In this document: positions 59,449 to 64,000 of the stretch, piece by piece | Position numbering within the stretch: position 1 is the stretch's first letter | How the letters are laid out: each line of letters opens with the position of its first letter | Assembly: GCA_963921195.1 (NCBI GenBank) | Contig: OY992537.1 | Span: forward strand, 151,251,844-151,315,843 | Direction of reading: 5' to 3' | From: Pegoplata infirma | Lineage: Eukaryota; Arthropoda; Insecta; Diptera; Anthomyiidae | DNA: 64,000 nt | Notes under the pieces: generated by a model | Told to the model about the DNA's origin: nothing | Seen by the model: the letters and a program-made list of their open reading frames with translations, nothing else | Database searches by the model: none | Position numbers and translations under genes: made by a program

Positions 59449-60830
59449 CTAGCTATACCCGGTCCGCGTTGCTGGCCCTATGAAAAAAACTGTTTTATAT
59501 TGCATCTTAATTTAAATATAGTGTCGGACAAAATTAAAGCACGGGTCCGGGTCCAGCCTTTGGTTCCACCCTCGGTTAGCACTATCTATAGGAAATCTCA
59601 ACAAAATCGGTTCAGCCGTTTTTGCGTGATTTCGAAACAGACAGACGTATCGTTAAGTATAGTACAAAGGGGCGTGTCATTTAACTAATTTTTATCGCAT
59701 CGTGATAGTCTAAAGTTCCATGCTGCATCCTCGATTAGTACTATCTGTGCTTCAAATTTCATTGACATCAGTTTTGCCGTTTTTGTGTGGTTGCGAAAGA
59801 GGAGGAAATAACTTTTTATTTATGAAAAACGGGAGTGACATTTTATACCCTTTTGCCGAATCGCGCTCTACATATGACCTACAGTTCCCGCTCGGTTAGT
59901 TCTATCTAGCAGTGACTGATTCGGCTTATCCCTTTTTGCGTGATTTCAAAACAGGCGATATAACGTTCAATATAAAACAAAGGGGAGTGGCAATTTACGC
60001 CTCCTTGTTCAATCGTGGTCAGTATAGTACAAAGGTACCCTTTTTCCAATAACGATCTTGTATGACCTACATATGCACTTGGTTAGCACTGTATGTAGTG
60101 AAAATGTCAATAGAATAGGTTCAGCTGTTTTTGCGTGATTGCGAAATAGGCAGACAACGTCCAGTATAGTACAAAGGGGCGTGGCATTTTACGCCCATTT
60201 TTTCAATTGCAGTATAACATGGCCTATAGTTCTGCACTCGGTTAACAGTATCAGTGCTGAAAATTTAATTAAAATCGAATCAACAGTTTTTGTGTTATTG
60301 CGAAGAATGCAGAAATAACATTCAATTAAATACAAAGGGGCATGGCATTTTTCGCCCATTTTTCCGATTTGGCACATAGTTAGTACTATCGTTGGTTTAA
60401 ATTTCATTAAAATCGGTCTATCCGTTTTTTATATGTAGATGTCATTAGTGGTGGCGATGTAAAAATTCGATTTGACCCTCACCTCCGCCCACAGGCAAAA
60501 AAGCATGGCATTTTACGCCCATTTGTCCGATCACGCTCTAATTTGGCATATAGTTAGTACTCGGTTAGTACTATCTTTGGTTTAAATTTCATCACAATCG
60601 GTCCATCTGTTTTTTATATATAGATGTCATTAGTGGTGCAATGTGAAAATTCGATTTTGACACGCCCCTCCACCCACAGGCAGAAAATCGAAAATCTGAC
60701 CGCACAGTGTTACTCCCCAGACTATTCTGAATATTCCCTGAAAATTTCATCAAGATCGGTCCAGCCGTTTTCGAGTCCATATGGAACATACATACATACA
60801 TACACACATCCATTTTTATATATATAGAGA
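59449..60830 (-). mobile_element. Non-autonomous Helitron, 1.38 kb
   Basis: On the reverse strand it starts TCTCTATATATATAAAAATG and ends CGGACCGGGTATAGCTAG. Flanks are A and T with no duplication. The interior has repeated units with GGCGTGGCATTTTACGCCCA, CTCGGTTAGTACTATC and AAATCGGTYCAGCCGTTTT-type text (about 160-180 bp apart). No Rep/helicase. Confidence 0.8.
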
Positions 60831-60850
60831 TATTCTATATCTATGCATAT

Positions 60851-61527
60851 TAGACTGCGAATTTTGTTCCTTTTTGTGCAAAGGTCGCGAACTCGCGTTT
60901 TTTAACGATTTATTTTTTATTATTTTAAATTGTTAAATATGTTTATTATGATAAAATATTAATAATTTCAGATAAAAAAAATATTAAAAATTAAATATCG
61001 CTCATTCCATGAAATGTCTCTCAGCATCTAATCAAATGTTCTTGAATTTATTTGAAATTTTGCACACAGGTACACTATGGAGCAATTTAAATAAATTCGT
61101 TTTTAGTTTCGCGAAAATCCACGAATTCGCGATCGCGAATATATTCGCGAATTCACGGATTTTTTGGAACTAACATCTGATTTATTTTAATAGCTCCATA
61201 GTGTTCATGTCTACAAAGTTTCAACTAAATTAAAGAACATTTGATTAGATGCTGGGAGACATCTCATGGAATGAGCGATATTTAATTTTTAATTAATTTT
61301 TTTAACTGAAATTATTAATATTTTATCATATTAAACATATTTAACAATTTAAAATAATAATAAAAACTCAAAAAAAAAATAAATCGTTACAAAACGCGAG
61401 TGCGCAACCTCTAGATATTATTTTAAAAATCCCAAACAAAAGCCGAAATTTGTTTGCACAAAAAGGAACAAAATTCGCAGGTATCCCCCAAGAAAATAAA
61501 AATTTCGCTTATTTTCTGGGCAGTCTA
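60851..61527. mobile_element. Foldback element, 677 bp
   Basis: Ends TAGACTGC / GCAGTCTA, with CGAATTTTGTTCCTTTTTGT / ACAAAAAGGAACAAAATTCG and GCTCATTCCATGAAATGTCT / AGACATCTCATGGAATGAGC inside. The centre has CGCGAATATATTCGCG. TSD not resolved. Confidence 0.75.
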
Positions 61528-61534
61528 ATCTATA

Positions 61535-62334
61535 CACTCAACCAAAAATCATTGTATTCCCAAAGAAAATCGTTGTAAATTCAACAGAAATCATTGTTGA
61601 TTTTGACTCTGCAAATATTTATGTTGATTTCAATAAAAATTGTTGTCAGATTTTGTAAAAGTTGATCAACTCGTTTTTTTGTTAATCAACTCGTATTTTA
61701 TGTAAATTCAACTCATATTTTTGTTAATATACGAAATTTTATTATTAAAAAAAAGCTTGTTGTTATTTGTAAATATTCTTTTATTAAGTATAAATCACAA
61801 TATTTTTTTTTTATTTCCGGCTTTTAGCTGCAATATTTGAAGATTTTCACAAAGATTTTCACACACACTTCGTTTATTCATGTTATGCACCCATTAGCCA
61901 TTCTCTAATTATCTGATGATAGCAAAACAAAATCCTAAAAAAAAAAAAAAAACGTTTTAATATAGTATGAATACATAAAATAATCAATGTATTTTATTAC
62001 TTACCAAATATTTACAGATCAGATCCTATTATTATTTATTCTTCTAATATTAAATAATTTTATAAGAAACAAACACATTAAATAATTTTATAAGAGACAA
62101 ACACATTGCTACCAACTCACTCGTTCACTCGTTATAATAAAAAAAACGAACGAACAGGGTTGTTTTTTTTTTGATTTATCTATTGAATTCTGTAGACGCC
62201 ATTGTAACAGTTGAACCAACTATACTAATTATTCAACGATATCAACATTAATTTTTGTTGAATACGGCATTATTCTGTAAAACTTGATCTACAATGGGTT
62301 TAATAATTTTTCTACTAAGATATTTCCATGAGTG
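61535..62334 (+). repeat. Repeat R-A, copy 2 (800 bp), uninterrupted
   Basis: CACTCAACCAAAAATCATTG to ...ATTTCCATGAGTG, flanked by TA (61533-61534 and 62335-62336). Shows empty sites for the three insertions in copy 1: about 61840, 61873-61890 and about 62050. No coding capacity. Confidence 0.78.
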
Positions 62335-62341
62335 TATATAT

Positions 62342-62620
62342 TAGGGTGGTTCTTAAAAAAAATGTTGGATTTTTGCACGGAACGCCCCCTCAGTTTATTA
62401 AGATTCATAAAAAAGTAATGCCAAAATTTTTTCGAGATTTTCCAAAAAGATTCTTAAGGTCGCACCGGGCGCTTGAAGTTCGGGACCTGGGACAAAAAAG
62501 ACGTTTTAATAAAAAAACAAAAATATGTAAAAAACATTTAAATTAATATTTATTAACCGGTTTTATTTAATAATTGACTCTAAGTATTTAATTTAAAATT
62601 TATAGATTTATTGGACATAC
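62342..62620 (+). mobile_element. TAGGGTGG-ended repeat fragment
   Basis: TAGGGTGGTTCTTAAAAAAA with a following GCACGGAACGCCCCCTCAG. The start resembles the hAT-like foldbacks at 19199 and 21740; no matching inverted right end was found. Confidence 0.45.
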
Positions 62621-62644
62621 TTACAAGGGAAGTCTCCCTAGTGT

Positions 62645-62704
62645 CACCCGCCTTTTCATTACCATAATATTCCTGAAAATGAAAAGGCGGACGAACTAGC
62701 ACGC
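62645..62704 (+). pseudogene. RNase H fragment of another LINE
   Basis: Reads HPPFHYHNIPENEKADELAR, which matches the last conserved block of LINE RNase H domains (PGH..I..NE.AD.LA), where the final catalytic Asp lies in KADELA. It is only about 20 residues and is not part of the LOA copy that starts at 62705. The equivalent block in the LOA copy at 18535-18595 reads WVPGHRDIPGNCKADELARL, so this fragment comes from a different element. Upstream, the frame decays within a few codons. It may be the target into which the second LOA copy inserted. Confidence 0.55.
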
Positions 62705-64000
62705 AACTGTTGACGAGTGTGGACGTGTTTTATTTTAACTCCGTGCTATAAATTGAATTACTAAAATTGTTCGTAATAGGTTTGTTCGGAATAGGTATTT
62801 TTGTGATATTTTCATTACCACATCAAGGAAAATGAAAATATGGACACAAATGATACCGATTTAATTCGAGGCTCTGCCTCACCGACTGCTGCTGGTCCTA
62901 GCACTGGTCTTAGGGTTGCGACCTTGAAGTCCGGCCTTGATTCTGGTAGGGGTGCTCAGCCTAATATTGGTGGTAAAAAGAAAAAGAAACTTAAGCCATC
63001 AAAGGTCAGGCACAACCAGAGAAGGCTTTGTTTGAAAATAATTAACAGACTAAGCCAACTCGATGGAACGAAGCTCCCGAACGTGAGAGGGCGTCGCTAT
63101 CATGGGCGAAAGGAGTCATTGAAGAACAGGACAAACTTTCGGCAATGCGCGCATCTGACAAATAGAGCGCTGTTTCGGCCTCGTCATCGAAGTCTGGTAA
63201 AAGGTTGCGCTCGCCCGACGAGAAACCTTTACCTAAGAGATCTAAGGTGACCGGCAACGTCTGGACTCAGTCTTTTAGTGAAGTGTTGAAAGGTAACTTC
63301 GTTAGGGCTGTGATAAACAGCAAAATGGGGATTGTAGTATTCCAAGGGACAAGTGGAGTTTAGTTGAAACTAAACTAAATGAAATCTACTATAGGCTCCT
63401 TGAGAGTATGCCTGATTTTCTCCCTACTACTGTCAACGCAGGTTGGTATCAGGGGCGAGTAAAACTCGTTGCTTTTGGGAACGAAAGATCCGCAGCCGTG
63501 TTTAAGGTTGCCATTAGCCAAGTGGGAGAGTTATGGCCTGGAGCCAGACTGGACGTTGTGGAAAAACATGATATCCCCTCGCAACCCAGAGCTCATGCAT
63601 GGATCCCAATGGCTACAAGTGACACTGCGGTGATTCTAATGATGATAAAAGTCTGCAATCCTGACCTTCCAACTCAGAATTGGCAAATTGCCAGATTGGG
63701 TGAGATGGAGGGCGCTCGTCGTCAAGCAGTGGTCTTGGTTAATGAGGAATCGCTTCCACTTTTAGCCAGGACTGACGGCAATATTAGATTTGGCTTTTTT
63801 CATATTAGAGTCAATGTCTACAAGGGCGACCAGAAGCCTATTTTGGACGCAGAGAAACCAGTGGCAGAGTCGGCTGGGGAGGAGAATCTGGAAAAGGTTG
63901 ATATTCAGCTGACCGATTCTAGGCTGATGGGAGATGCATCTGGCATTTTCGAAACCGAATCTGGTAACGAATGCGACCTCTGTGATGGCACGGAGGATAA
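62705..64000 (+). mobile_element. LOA-type LINE, copy 2, 5' part, open at the right edge
   Basis: AACTGTTGACGAGTGTGGAC, the 5' UTR and ORF1 match copy 1 (14179 onward) closely. It retains the 157 bp that copy 1 lost in ORF1. Continues past 64000. Confidence 0.9.
62840..64000 (+). pseudogene. LOA-type ORF1, copy 2, with its own frameshifts, 3' partial
   Basis: Starts at the ATG at 62840 (MDTNDTDLIRGSASPTAAGP). The N-terminus that is broken in copy 1 is intact here. Near 63075 a 2-base loss relative to copy 1 shifts the frame, and CAG in copy 1 has become TAG near 63163 in the original frame. A further 1-base loss lies near 63320. After that the folded domain (AGWYQGRVKLVAFGNERSAA, WPGARLDVVEKHDI) is readable, and a segment missing from copy 1 is present (ARTDGNIRFGFFHIRVNVYK...LTDSRLMGDASG). 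It runs off the window in the acidic repeat region. The two copies therefore carry different disabling lesions, with high overall similarity. Confidence 0.82.

Noticed and set aside
62630..62660. CAAGGGAAGT resembling the end of the MITE at 9247
   Set aside because: Only about 10 bases match and no inverted partner or duplication is present.

Overview
The window looks like a gene-free, transposon-packed stretch of a fly genome, most likely a calyptrate (blow fly, flesh fly or house fly type) or a related brachyceran. The basis is its strong A+T bias, a Jockey-type LINE, an RNase H-bearing LOA-type LINE with a CTAACC tail, mini-me/DINE-1-like repeats built round a (GACR)n microsatellite, Helitrons with TC...CTAG ends, and many short TIR elements. 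I see no convincing host protein-coding gene, tRNA or rRNA. All recognisable coding sequence belongs to transposable elements, and most of it is broken.

Layout. 1-6695: a Jockey-superfamily LINE (LINE-A) entering from the left edge, split inside ORF2 by a 5'-truncated Jockey element with a perfect 12-bp target duplication. 6696-10485: a 35-bp satellite that reverses orientation near 7866 and carries a 588-bp TIR element. 10486-13564: A+T-rich DNA with no gene. 13565-14158: a small MITE split by a hAT-type MITE. 14179-19170: a full-length but decayed LOA-type LINE. 19199-20413: a palindromic hAT-like element. 20692-36445: one repeat ('R-A') inflated by three insertions, namely a hAT-like foldback, a 12.3-kb nested foldback complex (21740-34075) and a Helitron. 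36446-43067: degenerate repeats with a folded Tc1 element. 43076-49900: more foldbacks, a 54-bp minisatellite behind a TATA/Inr promoter, and a LINE-type 3' tail. 49900-55755: FB-2 fragments, a (GACA)n tract of about 2.3 kb in a mini-me element, and Helitron-like pieces. 55756-62342: further foldbacks, an antisense Jockey 3' fragment, a Helitron, and a second R-A copy that preserves the pre-insertion state of the first. 62705-64000: the 5' end of a second LOA copy running off the right edge.

The main message is structural. At least a dozen elements of several superfamilies (8-bp TSD hAT-like, TA TSD Tc1-like, TAA TSD PIF-like) are folded into long palindromes, in two cases with transposase fragments in inverted copies. 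The window also supplies its own controls. Opposite palindrome arms, neighbouring repeat units or second copies act as empty sites, so many insertion boundaries and target-site duplications can be read directly. Superfamily names rest on termini and TSD lengths and are inference where no transposase is present. No alignment or search could be run.
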